NCBI RefSeq assembly: GCF_964340395.1
Contig: NC_135564.1
Span: 5,307,861-5,355,360, forward strand
Source of the DNA: Glandiceps talaboti
Lineage: Eukaryota; Hemichordata; Enteropneusta; Spengelidae
Direction of reading: 5' to 3'
DNA length: 47,500 bases
Part shown: in pieces, positions 22,380-47,500 of the stretch
Numbering within the stretch: the first letter of the stretch is position 1
How the letters are laid out: each line of letters opens with the position of its first letter
Notes under the pieces: generated by a model
What the model saw: only the letters and a program-made list of their open reading frames with translations
Database searches by the model: none
What the model was told of the DNA's origin: nothing
Translations under genes and position numbers: made by a program

Positions 22380-22760
22380 GCATGGGCAGGATGTGTTAAT
22401 GCATAGGCAGAACAGATGAATATGAATAGACAGGATGGATGACTGTGGCAGTATGAGTGGTAGTGTATGGACAGGATGGATGACTGTTGACAGGATGGCT
22501 TGCAGTGTATGAGGTATATGGGTCACATGTATGGCAGGCTATGGGCAGGATTACACCATATGGACAGGATGGTTGGTAGTGTATGGACAGTATGTATGGT
22601 AGGGTGTGGGCAGGACTGGTTAAGGTGTATGGATGGCAGTATATGGGTATGTATGGTAGTCTATGATATGAGCATTATAGCTTGCAGGAAGTAATGTAAT
22701 ATATGGACAGGTTGGATATCAGTAAATGAAAAACTGTTGACAGTGTATGGGAGGGATTGA
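22380..22760. repeat. Irregular minisatellite (tgtatgg-caggatgg type)
   Basis: About a dozen imperfect units of roughly 25-35 bp built from gtgtatgg(a/g)caggatgg, with variants gcaggctatgg and ggtagtgtatgg. Confidence 0.8.
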
Positions 22761-25700
22761 TGAAACAGGAAACCAGAGTACATGGAGAATGCCAGCGTCT
22801 TTTGCACGGTCAACTGTACTATTGGCGTGTGATCATTCAATAGTTACTAAACCATCTTTAATACATGTATCCTGACAACATCGGACATGATCTTTGACCT
22901 ATAACCGTGTCTTCATATATACTAACAAAACTGGAACATCACTCTTTTTACATTTTTGTTTACTGCTCTTATTTTAGACTCGTATGTTAGGGTAAAATGT
23001 TGAATGAAAGAAACAGAATCAACCAGGAGAGAAGGAGAGCGATGTGTGGAGTTCTGTCCTGGAGTTCAGTCTTGTACTGACACTAGCATAGACTCGTACA
23101 TTCACACGAGATCTCCTACAAAATATATTACCTCGATAGACAGTGAGAGTTAGGAATCACTCAAGTTACACTGATCGAAAATATCAGAACGTAAACCAAA
23201 AATGTAGAATATATACTCTGGTCGTTCTACATCACGACAACGCGTGTATACGTCACTGGTTCTGCGGTGTTCGAAACATGAGTTAAAACGTTCAAAATTA
23301 TCATTACTTTCCCCGATTTGTCTTTGATATTACTGGAGCTGGTATAATTATGTTATTCTCCAATATATTTTTTTTCGTCCACTTGTGACATAAGTGTTGT
23401 CACCACTTGTCTATCGACTTGTATTGACAAAGACCCCTTAGGTCACTCGTATTTTCCTTGACCGAAAGAAGAGAAATATTGTGAAATAACATTTAATAAT
23501 TCTACATAAGTCTACATATTATAATTGTTCTATTCCTTTAATTAGTGGGTGTTTTGTCATCGCGGTAGGTGGTTACTCAAACTACTATGGCTTTAGTCTA
23601 GATGAGCAAAATATTCTGCCTTGACATTAAGTGTTGTTTTTCAGTATTCCTATTTATTTGATATTAGCTAATGAAACCCAAGTTTATTCATTTTTAGAAT
23701 ATTCGATTTCCTTGGGTAAAATTGATTAATTTGTCCTCGTGGTAGGTGGTAACTCAAACCAGTCTGACTCTTTGGTCTTTAGAAAGGAGTGTTCACTTTT
23801 ATCTCCCGAGGGAGGGTGTGTGAAATCTTTAATTCTGTATTTTCCCACGATGGATAAAACGAGACCTCCCTACATGCGATTTCTTGATACTTGTCCATTC
23901 CCTCCTTCCCAATACACCCAAGGACATCAATAACAGTGTTTATTTAGTAATTGATATAATTATCAAAATATAGAGTATGATGTAGTTATTATTGTATCAA
24001 AGATTATCAATTAATTATTTTCAGTGGTGACATTGACTTTCACTTCTTCCTGGCGTCACTGAATTAACAGTATTTACATAAATTTCTACCAAAACATTGT
24101 AGCACTGAAAGAACTGTGCTGGGTTTATAAGCTGGGTTTATAAGCTCTTTGCTCTAGTGAAAAACAAAACTTTGACCGAGCCTAAATGAACCATTGTAGG
24201 CCAGACGGAATCTGACGTATGATGTTGAGTAATTTAGACCACTCAGTAACCTGTATTAATCATATCACATCGAGTCCCTGAAATTTACACGGGGGAGTGG
24301 GAGGGGGAGGGGGCAGATATGATACACCTGAAAATAAAAGATTAAGACTCTACAAATCTTTGACAGATTTATTGATAGTGTGTGCATTTGTAACTAATTT
24401 TGTTATCCATTTTATTTACAATATATGTAAGTTCCATTTGTCGGACTACTTTAATATTCATGATGTCTTGACTTAATTTGATATGGATATCTAAACAATA
24501 CACTTTGAATATCGTTAACGGGCTTACTAGAATTTCGAATGTGAAAACAATATGAAACCTAAATTAAGTGTTACGACATTCAATGATGTTATCACCATGT
24601 AACATGAATAAAGTTGTTATCTTTCTTTCACTTGGTTTGCATGCATGCATGTCATTATCTAACGGCCTCTAATTTCTAGTAGTTTTTGTATATGATGATG
24701 TCCTGATAACGTAAAAGGGTCGATTTAATCGAGGCTAGTATAAGTATTGTACCGTATTGGCAGTAAAAGGGTCAATTCAATCGAGGTTCTCCTTAAACAA
24801 GAGTACGCAAGCAAGTTCGTCTAATATCTTAAACTCGTCGATTCATTATTGTTCAACCGTATTTCAACCCGGCCGTACTTGTACATAAAACTTGAGAGGA
24901 CTTTAGGATTAGTTCAACCTTAGATGAAACTAGGTTTCTTCCCACTAGTTCTTAAAAAATATTAATACGTATACGGAAAACAAGCTATCAGAAAACTAAG
25001 ATAGAATACAAGCTAGTACTTCTGCTGTTCAATGTGGTATATTACACAAGTGATTGCATTGGTGATGTCGATATAATCACTCTTAAATCTAGATAGCGTA
25101 AACACTGAATGAAATTCAATATGAGGGAATCTTAAAGTCAGAAAAGCCACCGTACAGCAAGTTTTATCCGTTGCTACCTTATATCAGTTTGTTGCAACTG
25201 TCACAAATTGATATTGAGTAATTCTTGGTATCCACCAGACACAATCACCCACTGTATTTCTTAGTTGGCCGAATCATAACTACATTGGACTTATTTATAA
25301 TAACTGTACATACTCTACCGGTGGTTTACATCATACTACAGTGAGGTTTAATAAAGAAACAGAACCCGGTATTTTATTTTTATCGTGTACAAAAACTGTT
25401 AACAATCTTTTACTCTAAATGGGAGAAAAGAGTGAAAAAAAAGTGAATATATAATATATACGCTGACGGCAAAACAAAAGTATTCCTGCGAGTGCGAATT
25501 AAATTCCCGACTTTTGTTTTCAACTGCAATTTTTAGATGTCAATTGGTTTTCCATTACTCGACTTCTTGTACTAGACAATTAAAATGCTATTTATAGACG
25601 TAGTGGTGTAGTGTTTTAATGGAGAATTAATTCACATTAGTATTCAATCATTCCTCATATGAACGTAACGTCGTGTACTTGGAGTTTACATGGATATAGA

Positions 25701-26011
25701 TTTAATTGCTCCATTACCAATTATTATTATAAGATGTTGGGAAAAGGTGGCAAAAACTAATTATCTAATATACTTATGAACTGAATTCAAATATTTTACT
25801 TCCTCAAAACATCAGTTTTAGTTACCGTACGCAAGAAATAGTGGGAAAATATCGTTAACTGCTTCCGAAGAACCTGTTTTTAAAAAAATAATTTCATACA
25901 TTTTCATTTTTTTTTATATTTCAAATGTACATAATATAAACACAATACTCTGTTTTATTGCGTTTAAAAGAAAAGACAATATTAGGATATATTTTTTTTC
26001 AAGTTCACTAT

Positions 26012-26018
26012 TATATAC
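26012..26018 (+). promoter_or_regulatory. Possible TATA element of the Dickkopf-like gene
   Basis: A tatatac motif about 200 bp upstream of the start codon. The region is AT-rich, so a chance match is likely. Confidence 0.2.
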
Positions 26019-26213
26019 AGCTTATAACATTTCGTTTGAAATTCAAACCCCTATGCTCGATGCGAGCAAAATACGGCATATTAAATCTTGAATGAAGCTG
26101 ATGCCTGTATCAAAACGAGGCTTGTCATCCGCCCACCACTTCCGTGTATCTTGGATATGAGACTGCTGACAACGGAGGCAAGTCATCATTTACGGACGAG
26201 ACACACCACAGCC

Positions 26214-38066
<11,853 letters not shown>

Positions 38067-39219
38067 GAATGTAACAACCACGCTTTCAAATACTTAATAT
38101 TCAAATTATCACGTCACACAGGGTTTACAACATCGATCACATTACTACCTTGACTTGTTTATTTTTCGCTGTTGTTGCATTTCATTCTCCTATTCTGACT
38201 GTAACGTTGTAGTGTTGCTTTATTTCCTCTATGTACCCTTGAAAAAGTCACATAATAGCTATTAACAAGTATGCAAAGTTAGTCGATCTGACGAATCAGC
38301 TTCTTTGGTTTGAATTTACATAACACACTTGTAGGTTCAAAGTTCACATTTAATTCTGCTCTGTTTTTATTTGTCACTTTGAATTCTGTCACGTGACTAG
38401 CCATTTCGATAATTTAACACAGTCATCCACTAGCCACTGGCCATCATTCAAACTTAAAGTATGTTTAATTTTTCTAAACACTTCATTGCAACAAAAAAGC
38501 TGAAATATCACAGTAACTTGAAATATGATTATGGTGATAGATGTTCGTTATATATGTATATAAATGCACAATCTCCAATTCATTAACCGGTGTCAAGGGT
38601 AATGGAATATGACAGTTAAGCACTGCACTCTGCGAAAAAATGAATTGTTTTCAATTGTAAGGTGCTTTAAATACAGCACTTCTTATTATCATTTTGATTT
38701 TGTAGAACATATATCGTAGTGGACTAAACCTGTTGTTCATAGAGCATGGGCAATACTTTTAGTTAGTGCTGCTGCGGGTTGAGTTTGGAGGGGTAGAACT
38801 TAAATACGAACCTTTTCAAGTAAATAGTCAAATTCTCTCAGTGCTTCTATTCACAAGCGTTTTATTGGAACACAGCAATGACATAGCCAATTAGTATCAT
38901 ATACTCAACTGACATGTCGACAAGCACCGATGTTGCAGGCTTAGAACTAAGGGTACTTTGAGGTAGAATTGACAATGATTTCAAACGAAGCAATATGACA
39001 GTTTTGTGACATGATGTTGGAAGAGTCAAATTGAAACAAAACTTACGTGGTATAAGAAATATTAATGATCCTTGCGATTTTAATCTGTGTTACCATTTTG
39101 TTTGTAAGTTATTTACATGCTGTGGAAAGTTTATGTAGAGTACAAATCAGCATAACTCATAGTGGTATAGATATGTGTTAAATAGTCATCGTTTCACGAG
39201 TTACAGTGTACCCAGGTTT

Positions 39220-39225
39220 AATAAA
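39220..39225 (+). terminator. Possible polyadenylation signal of the Dickkopf-like gene
   Basis: AATAAA about 1.15 kb after the stop codon. The long UTR makes this tentative. Confidence 0.3.
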
Positions 39226-40616
39226 TCATCCCTATTTTGTGCTAATATTTGGTGTAATGTATGTTTCCTTTGAGTCCAAGACATACAACAACTAACATAG
39301 GCCGCAAAGCACACATCGAACCTGTAATAACCCGTAATCATCAGTATCACACATCGAGGGATAGTCTGTAACTTTATCATGTTTCTTTATGGTCACTTTT
39401 GTTTCATAATCATAAATGAAATACATGTGGTCAACCGCCCAAGGTAAAGATATGTATATATGTATGCAATAACGTCTGCTGTGAGAAAAACAAAGGCCCA
39501 AGTTCACATGATAAAAAGTATGACGTGAAAGGAAAGCGAAAAAACAAAATTTGCTAGCTTCTTTTTTGTATGAACATGATTATTCCCGTCAATGAATGTA
39601 AATTTTGAATTCGAAGTAAGGTGGAAGACATTGTTGGATATATAATCCTCTCAGTTGGTGATATCTTAGACATACTAAACAACATGACATTCATCTTCGC
39701 CAATTGCCAATTGTCTTCATTACAAAGATAAAGACACAATTTCCCATCTATCAGCACATCTATCGTCTCCCTTTCCCTTTTCTAGCACCAAGTTACTAAC
39801 AGAAGCTCTAAATCCATTTTAAAAAATCGTGCAGAATACAAAATTAATATACATATCAGGTTATCGGCAAAGGTTACTTTCAAGTTGCAGAGAAGATTAT
39901 TAAATTCTTGTATGATCTAATTCTGACTTTCAGACGAACTTCTTGTCCAATCCTACTTGTCCCTATCACGATATATGTGCTGGAAGAGATTTAAGAATAA
40001 ACAAACGGCAAAAGTTCCGCAGTTACAAGTAGTACATTAGCTGTGGTTATGGTAAAAGCCAAGAATATATTAAACGGCAAGATCTACACTTAGGTCATTT
40101 ACTATCAAACTTTGTGAAATCCCCAAAGTTCACAACCGTTTAGGAGGAAGGGTGGATTTTCGTGTCAAACACTCATTGAAATATTAATCCGGTATTAGCT
40201 ACTGCAGAATGATTAAGAAATTACACAAAGACTTTTGGGCTTTCGAGCGACCACCCTCTTTTGAAAAGATGTACGTCATTAAATGTGTAAAATAGTCTTT
40301 AATACGCTTAGCTACCAGCCAATTATGTAGTTCTCAAACCGACTCACCGACTCTGGAGACCATCCTGCCTAAGAGTCAAACAACTTATAAAGCCCTCAGC
40401 GGATATTTAGATACGACAGAAAATGATATCATGAGGGAAAATCTCTGTCACGTTGTATAAAGACTGATTTTCTCGTAAATACCCGTTTTACACCATGTGT
40501 AATATGCACGTTTATATATTTTATGGTTTTTACTGACAATATTGTGCAAAATATGGATTTTGTAACTTGTCTTACTTGACTTAAATCTGGACTGAAGCTC
40601 AGTTTCAGACGTCATG

Positions 40617-40690
40617 TGTATGTGTGTGCGTGTCTGCGCGCGTGTGTACGTGTGTGTGTGTGTGTGTGTGTGTGCGTGTGTGTGTGTGTC
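40617..40690. repeat. GT array
   Basis: Imperfect GT/GC-containing alternating purine-pyrimidine tract of about 70 bp. Confidence 0.93.
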
Positions 40691-41397
40691 ACTTAAAAAT
40701 AAACATATAATGCATGGAATGATGAGGAATGAATGGGCATCCATATGCAAAGAGTGCTGTGTCATTTGAATGGTGGCTCCTATGATATATTTCTGACATA
40801 AAGCGGCGAGACCGATATCAAATGTACTTGTCAATGTATTTATATGAACTAAACATAGTCTTGTGTCGAATGGCGTGTAAACTACGGCTTGGTTGTGAGG
40901 TCACGAAATTGTATAGAATTACAGGCAGTGACTAAAACGAGACTGGTACATGGTCACCGTTTTTATTCATAATAGATCGATATTATGAGTACTGGGTGCG
41001 GACTCAAAAATCATTCTATGTGTACAACTACACATAATTTGTATATCCAATGATTCAATACCGTTAAGGGCCGGTGTACGATATTACAAGTAAGTCATTA
41101 GATTCAAGTATCCTTTAAAAAAATATTCCAAGCTTGATTCATAATTGTTCTTAAGTTTTACAATAATATCACAAAATAAACTTATGATATAATATGATAC
41201 GTATGCGATTTATTCATTTCACTGAATACGTATTGCTTTTTTTTATCTGATAGCGAACAAGCGAAAGGTAGACTCAAGGCTGTCTCCACAAATTTTAGAT
41301 ATGTTGTCTGTATAAATTAAATATAGACAAATATCTTTCAACTGATATTATAGATGAAAGCTCATCTGTGCAAAAGTTCAGTCTAAATTAATATATA

Positions 41398-41447
41398 TAA
41401 TTTCGTATTGCATCGAGCTAATTAAATTTCGGTGCAATACGAAATTA
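41398..41447. repeat. Hairpin with 18-bp arms
   Basis: Arms taatttcgtattgcatcg (41398-41415) and its complement at 41430-41447 match at 17 of 18 positions around a 14-nt loop. AT-rich flanks (ttaatatat) extend the symmetry. Confidence 0.75.
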
Positions 41448-43648
41448 AATCCATTAATATATTCTAGTAGTTTTTTAACTTGTAATTCGCAATCTCTTAG
41501 GTTTCAAAATCTTGGAGAATTTCAGAAAAAATGCGTATAGGATCATTTAATTGGATCTCGCCTTGTATTATTTAATTTTACGTCTTCAAAGTGAAAATTG
41601 ACACAGCTGCTAACCAACTGACCTTCTGGTATTAATAACAATTGATTGACCGTGTGACAGTCATGAAAATCGATCAAACACATAATACACGTATACATGT
41701 GTAAAATGTGACGTCATCAACACGTTGCAACCAATTTCATACGTACAAAAGTGCATTCCTCTTCCCATTTGAATGTCCATATGCTAATGATCAGATGAAG
41801 GTACTAGTATTTGTTTTGGTCTTCATAGTTTCCAGCGTCATTTGTTGTGGTTAACTGAGGAGGGGTTGCTGTTAGAGTGGGTATATACTTGCATGTAAGG
41901 TTTTCCAGCTCTTGCATTTAAACACGAATCAATAATTATGATGGGGATCGAAAACCTTCAACCATATGTACAACAATTAATTGCACTCGGCAACAGTTTT
42001 GGAATGCTAATTACCGTTCGCACTAAAACGATTGTATTTCGAAAAGAGTGTTCGGCTGTTTTGAGTGTTTTGTTTTGTGTCATTATTTCACGTTATTGAT
42101 ATTAATGCCTCTAGTGCATTTTTAAAATGAAAATCGACGTCAAATTCGTTTCCGTGCATTTGCTTGCTCCTATTACTGCTAATTTAAGAACAGCGAACCT
42201 TCCCAGGCTTCATCCTCACCCCCCCCCCACCCAGTGAAAATAAAATGTTGTAATTAGAAATAAAACAGTAGTTAAACCGACTATTACTCGAATCCCAGTC
42301 AGTTTAGGTAAGTTTCTATTTTATATTTTCCTTCTCTGTACATGTGTACTCGTAGATAAAGCATATCATGGTATGGGCTAGTTTCAAAGATGATTTAGAC
42401 ATAATCGTTTTCAATTCATTTTTGAAGCTTTTTAATTCATCGTGACTGGCCAAACACCCCTGCAAAATTCATAAACACTTATTAATTAATGTGATGTTGT
42501 AAGAATTCGATAACGAATCGCATGAATCTTTGAAATTTGGAATATAAAAAAAAAACCGTACTCATTTTTATTACTATTGAATCATGTGTTCAAACAAGTA
42601 CTACACGGGGTCCGCCGGGTGGAAATGATTGTTGAAGATGAAAAAATACAACAAAGATTGATTGGTTTTCCATTACAGAGTTGATGAAAATAGATAAAAA
42701 ATTTCTGACGGAGATGTCATTTTAGTTATATCATCTCTCACATATTCCGGACTTCGATATTTTGTTTCAGGATAAATGTACGTATGGTGAACATCGGATC
42801 AAACCCAGTGTGTGATGGATCTCTGTGACTACCGTCACTTTGAATGTGTTTACTACCAAACAGAGAGACTATAGAGTTTCAATTAGGCGGCACCATGTTT
42901 TACATCTCACACAACCTTTTCTGTACACAAAGTTTTTTGTTTGAATCTTATCTCATCTGACAATAATGTTGATTTATGTTCACACAGAGAGAGATCAAAT
43001 GTATCATTTTGTATACGCTCGAGCTCATGCTATCACTGAGTATCTGTGTTTTGTTACAGTTTTATGTTATTTGTAAAACACCTATTTAGACCTATAATTC
43101 ACCGTGCTGCCGAATTGAAACTCCATAGTCACTCTGATTTGGTCGTAACAAGTTCGTCATACCTTGCAAAATGTGCCATCTTCTCTGTCTGGTGCATGCC
43201 CATATAAGACAAGTCGGCCTATGACGTCACAGGCAAGTCGCAGTAATCGACGACAGCACGAACTGTTATCAGATGGGATTAAAAACCTCGTTTGTAATCA
43301 AATAAGACTTATCTTAACTCTACTGGGAATAGTAATGATCAGGCTTGTTGTTTCTTATTCTTTAGAAACTTGACTTGTTTTAGTATAGTCCCCAGGGTAA
43401 CCGGTATGCACTTAAAGCTTTACTATGTGTTTGTCTCATTGTACAGCGTAGGTGTTTCGTAGGGCTTTGACGGAAACCAAGCCAAGATAACGCGACGGTG
43501 GTTACAACGGTCCATTACATGTTATGCATTGTTAGTTGTTCTCTGTAATTAGAGTTGTACACATCACGAGATAATTATGTTTCTCATGCACGATATCATA
43601 TAAACACTGTGTTGACGTTCATGAGTGACACACACACAAAGCAACTCT

Positions 43649-44160
<512 letters not shown>

Positions 44161-44516
44161 CAATCTGGAGTACTCTTATTTGGGGATAAGATATCGTACA
44201 TCATATACATGTAAGCTCCCCTTTTTTACTGTCATTACTACAAAATTATCTGTTCTCAATGGGATTGTTGTGAATAAAAATACTGGATAATTTGGTTGGA
44301 ATGAGTGTATGGGAAACTAATGTATCTGAACAGTTCATTTTTAGAATGAGTGCATCAAAAAGCCATCGATATTGGTTGATTGTTTGACGACAAAAACGTC
44401 ATATCTATATTTAATGTCCGTCCAGTTCCTTTTGTTAAGTCTTTTGAAAACAAATAAATACGATTGATTGAGATTTCTTACAGGTGTTTCATAACATTCC
44501 GTATACCACCCGTTTC

Positions 44517-44850
44517 AAGTTAGTGTTCACTGGCTCAGTCTGATACATGCCCAACTACGCAGAAAGCAAGAAGAAAGCGCAAAATTTTGCATTTATTTTT
44601 AACATGATAGCAAGATTGAATGAATACAGTTGTTTTTGAGACATTTTCTCTATATAAAATGTACTAACGTATACCACACCAAGCTGACATCAAATGCAGA
44701 CATCAAATCATTGGTGAGGGCGTGTCTACGTCTAGTTACAGTTTATGTCATTTATAGCACGAAATTTCTATCTTGGTATCTTAAAGTGTAGAATTCGAAT
44801 GTTCAGTTTTTTACTGGTTTATGTGTGGTTGTATCAGAGTCCGTCGACAC
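44517..44850 (+). repeat. Foldback repeat family, copy C
   Basis: Shares tagtgttcactggctcagtc, gatagcaagattgaatgaat, gacatcaaatcattggt, cttaaagtgtag, cagttttttactggtttatg and gttgtatcagagtccgtcg with copies A and B, in the same orientation. Confidence 0.72.
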
Positions 44851-46792
44851 TATCACGAGACGGGCAGTACTTTGATGACAGTCACAGTTTTAGTCTGTTT
44901 TTGTTTTAATTTTTTCATTACAACACACGCTCAGAATGAGCTGAAGCATTGGAAAGTTACCCATAAGCAGAATCGGTTTCTAATTCTGATCTATTGGTTG
45001 GTTGGTTGGTTGAAAGATGACGGCAAATAATTCAAGTTGACAAACGTCCATGGCACATTCTAGCGTATGAATATGGGGTTTCGGTATAACAGCTAAAGTT
45101 TTGAGCCTATCAATTTGAGAAGTATTTGTTATCGGTGTTTATGGTTATATACCAAACAAACCGTCGGCTTTATAATCTAATACCAAGTTTGAAGCCATGG
45201 TGTCAATTACAAACTTTATCCACCTACAAGGAAAGTGTCCAACTTTTAAATCCTCTACCGCGCACATTGTTAGTCTCCTAATTGACTTCAGCATTGCTTC
45301 ATACTCGTCTTTCTTACAGGGGAAATGCGTGGGCGCTTGTCTGACATCAAATTTCTTTCTATTATCGAGTATTAGATGAACAAGCAATTGCTAATACGCA
45401 ATGGGGAAATATTTCATTACTTCGTTTGGGGCTTCAAGTAATATGACAACAGTAACATAGATGGAATTTATGCTTTGGGCAGGAAGACTGAGCTATGGAC
45501 ACAATACTATTGCTACCATGTGTACGTAGATTATTTTGCCTGTGAGAACCACGCATAAGCTGGTTTGCGTCATTGAATTGTGGTGAAATCGATTTCTCAT
45601 TTATTTCACACTACGCGTACATTATTCCTCATTACGAAAAATGAACAGATTATTGATCTCGCATCATATTGAAAAGTGGAATCAAAGTACGAGGTCTGTA
45701 TCCGAAAGGGAAACAACATATGAAGACAAAACTAAAGAAACATCCAAAAGGCCAACACAACATGGAAGGCAAAAACTTAATAAAACGTCCGTCAAACCAC
45801 AAACAGTGCGTAGATCGATAATATTGGCTAACATTGAATTAAAATATATCATGCATAATATATCAAATCCCAATCACATTGACTTGATCATATTAGTATT
45901 ATCGCATGTAAAAGCATTTTTTAATATCCAAACCCTTAACATACAGCTAATGATTTCTATGGATAACTAAAATAAGAATGGAATTAAAAGATAAAAAGGA
46001 TCGCTATTTTATAACAGATGATATATATATGGGATCAGTTTCTTCGTTTCAAAGTTTTACCATGAAATGGCCTATGGTTCTCAAGCGGCATTCTACATGT
46101 ATCTAGGTAGCAGGCTGTGTGACGTGTGTGTACTTGTGGGGGGCTTGTGTGCAGTGGTGAATGAAGACTTAGCAATATCGCGGATGCACCGGATGAACAG
46201 AGAAGGCCGACGAGGAAACCTACACGTTAAAGATTTATTTGGGGGTATCCGTTACTCCGATTAGCTCCAGGCACAGCTACAACTTTACATAAAACATGTG
46301 CATCTGCACGTGAGTGTGTATACCTGTATGTATCTATGAGAAAATATTGATGACAGTGCAACCCAAAAACGCTGTAAAAACCTGGTAGAAATCTTCCTCA
46401 ATCTCAGGGGGAAATGAGATTGCATTATTGTTTTAAAAGTAACAATAACCAAGATTTGCTTGAACAAGCGCTTGTTAAATGTACAGTGTACAGAGGGAAA
46501 GACTTCTTACTCGTGAAAACATGTATGTTTTGTCAGGAATGGTGAAAGAAATTAGTAGTAAGGAGTTTTTAGATTTAAATTTCAGAGATATATAATGTCA
46601 TCTACCATTATATCCAATAAGTTGTATAATTGATAGGAATGTGTATTTGCCTTTCAATAGCAGTGTTGGTAGTGTCTATAATGAAGTTAGAATGGTGCAC
46701 TGGCAGTGCAAGTAATATGAAGAGCGCCACCACTCACCAAGCATAAAGAAATCAAACGTATGAGGGATGGGTGACTATGTATGTAATAATTA

Positions 46793-46872
46793 TGTATGTA
46801 TGTATGTATGTATGTATGTATGTATGTATGTATGTATGTATGTGTGTATGTATGTATGTATGTATGTATGTA

Positions 46873-46919
<47 letters not shown>

Positions 46920-46922
46920 ATG

Positions 46923-46954
<32 letters not shown>

Positions 46955-47062
46955 CATGTATGTATGTATGTATGTATGTATGTATGTATGTATGTATGTA
47001 TGTATGTATGTATGTACGTACGTATGTACGTATGTATGTATGTATGTATGTATGTATGTATA

Positions 47063-47111
<49 letters not shown>

Positions 47112-47407
47112 ATGTATGTATGTATGTATGTATGTATGTATGTATGTATGTATGTATGTATGTATGTATGTATGTATGTATGCATGCATGCATGCATGCA
47201 TGCATGTATGTATGTATGTATGTATGTATGTGTGTGTATGTATGTATGCGTGTGTATGTGTATGTGGTGGTGGGTGGGGCTGGGTGGCTGGATGGATGGA
47301 TGGATGGATGGATGGATGGATGGATGGATGGATGGATGGATGAATGAATGAATGAATGAATGAATGAATGAATGAATGAATGAATGAATGAATGAATGAA
47401 TGAATGA
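46793..47407. repeat. Compound TATG - TCTG - CATG - GGAT - GAAT array, about 615 bp
   Basis: Order: TATG, TCTG, TATG (with ACGT patch), TCTG, TATG, CATG, TATG, GT-rich spacer, GGAT, GAAT. The TATG-TCTG pair occurs twice. Open frames over 200 codons here are repeat artefacts. Confidence 0.98.
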
Positions 47408-47500
47408 AAGAGATCAATATGTCAATGTATCGTAAGAAATAGTCCAAGGTTACCTCTAACTAACTCGTTTTACACCCGAGTACATAAATCTCCATCTCGA

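Larger units (their letters stand above)
20773..26213. other. METAP1D 3' region and intergenic DNA
   Basis: No gene is supported. It contains foldback repeat copy A (21681-21975), the GGACAGGATGG minisatellite (22380-22760), diverged duplicates of a cggtaggtggttactcaaac motif near 23560 and 23740, and a short duplicated motif aaaagggtc(g/a)att(t/c)aatcgagg near 24713 and 24766. Confidence 0.6.

Noticed and set aside
26088-26213. Upstream extension of the Dickkopf-like frame
   Set aside because: It begins at TTG, with an in-frame ATG only at 26157. The ATG at 26214 starts directly on a signal peptide and has better context.
39292-39757. Two adjacent minus-strand frames of 67-71 codons with partly coding-like composition and plausible splice sites
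   Set aside because: The best donor after the first frame (gtatgt, phase 1) does not match the phase needed by the best acceptor of the second, and no domain is recognisable.
45145-45387. Minus-strand 80-codon frame containing THFPCKKDEYEAMLKSIRR
   Set aside because: No recognisable family, no clear flanking splice sites and an overlapping plus-strand frame of similar length.
45641-45970. Plus-strand 109-codon frame, basic N-terminal half
   Set aside because: Composition follows the AT-rich background; no domain, promoter or splice context.
46687-47447. Long open frames (up to 231 codons) on both strands
   Set aside because: They are translations of tetranucleotide repeats (YIHT, MYVC type) and exist in several frames at once. 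The same applies to frames over 3681-4030, 5164-5739, 28531-29031, 32336-32686, 33235-33609 and 43555-44210.

Overview
This is animal nuclear DNA: AT-rich, non-coding for the most part, with spliced genes using GT-AG introns and a very heavy load of tetranucleotide microsatellites. The gene families (a cadherin, a mitochondrial methionine aminopeptidase, a secreted Dickkopf-like protein), the mostly short cadherin introns and the marine-invertebrate-style SINE/LINE tails suggest an invertebrate, probably a deuterostome (amphioxus or hemichordate type) or a lophotrochozoan. I cannot decide the species from the sequence.

Three genes can be assembled exon by exon with matching intron phases. (1) 2684-8433, minus strand: eight exons of a cadherin-repeat protein, open at both ends. 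It has one partial and three near-complete extracellular cadherin repeats and an unusual number of cysteines. (2) 11893-20772, plus strand: a complete seven-exon mitochondrial methionine aminopeptidase (METAP1D family), 354 aa, with all five metal ligands, the catalytic histidine and a basic N-terminal presequence. (3) 26214-38066, plus strand: a five-exon secreted Dickkopf-3-like protein of 341 aa with a signal peptide, a furin-like site, an acidic linker and two cysteine-rich colipase-fold-type domains.

The cadherin gene and METAP1D are divergently oriented; METAP1D and the Dickkopf-like gene are in tandem. Nothing suggests that the three work in one pathway; this looks like ordinary gene neighbourhood.

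The rest is introns and intergenic DNA with layered repeats: long compound microsatellites (notably 43649-44160 and 46793-47407), a roughly 242-bp tandem block (about 6958-7640), minisatellites (15620-16085, 22380-22760), a three-copy foldback repeat family (21681, 33704, 44517), a MITE-like element in METAP1D intron 1, several strong hairpins, and SINE/LINE-like tails. The most interesting points are the atypical 12-cysteine first domain of the Dickkopf-like protein, a TISU/YY1-like start site on METAP1D, a cadherin 5' splice site that is itself the first unit of a tetranucleotide array, and an 85-nt near-perfect hairpin at 2211-2295. I found no operon, CRISPR array, tRNA or rRNA, and no system that I would call previously undescribed beyond these points.
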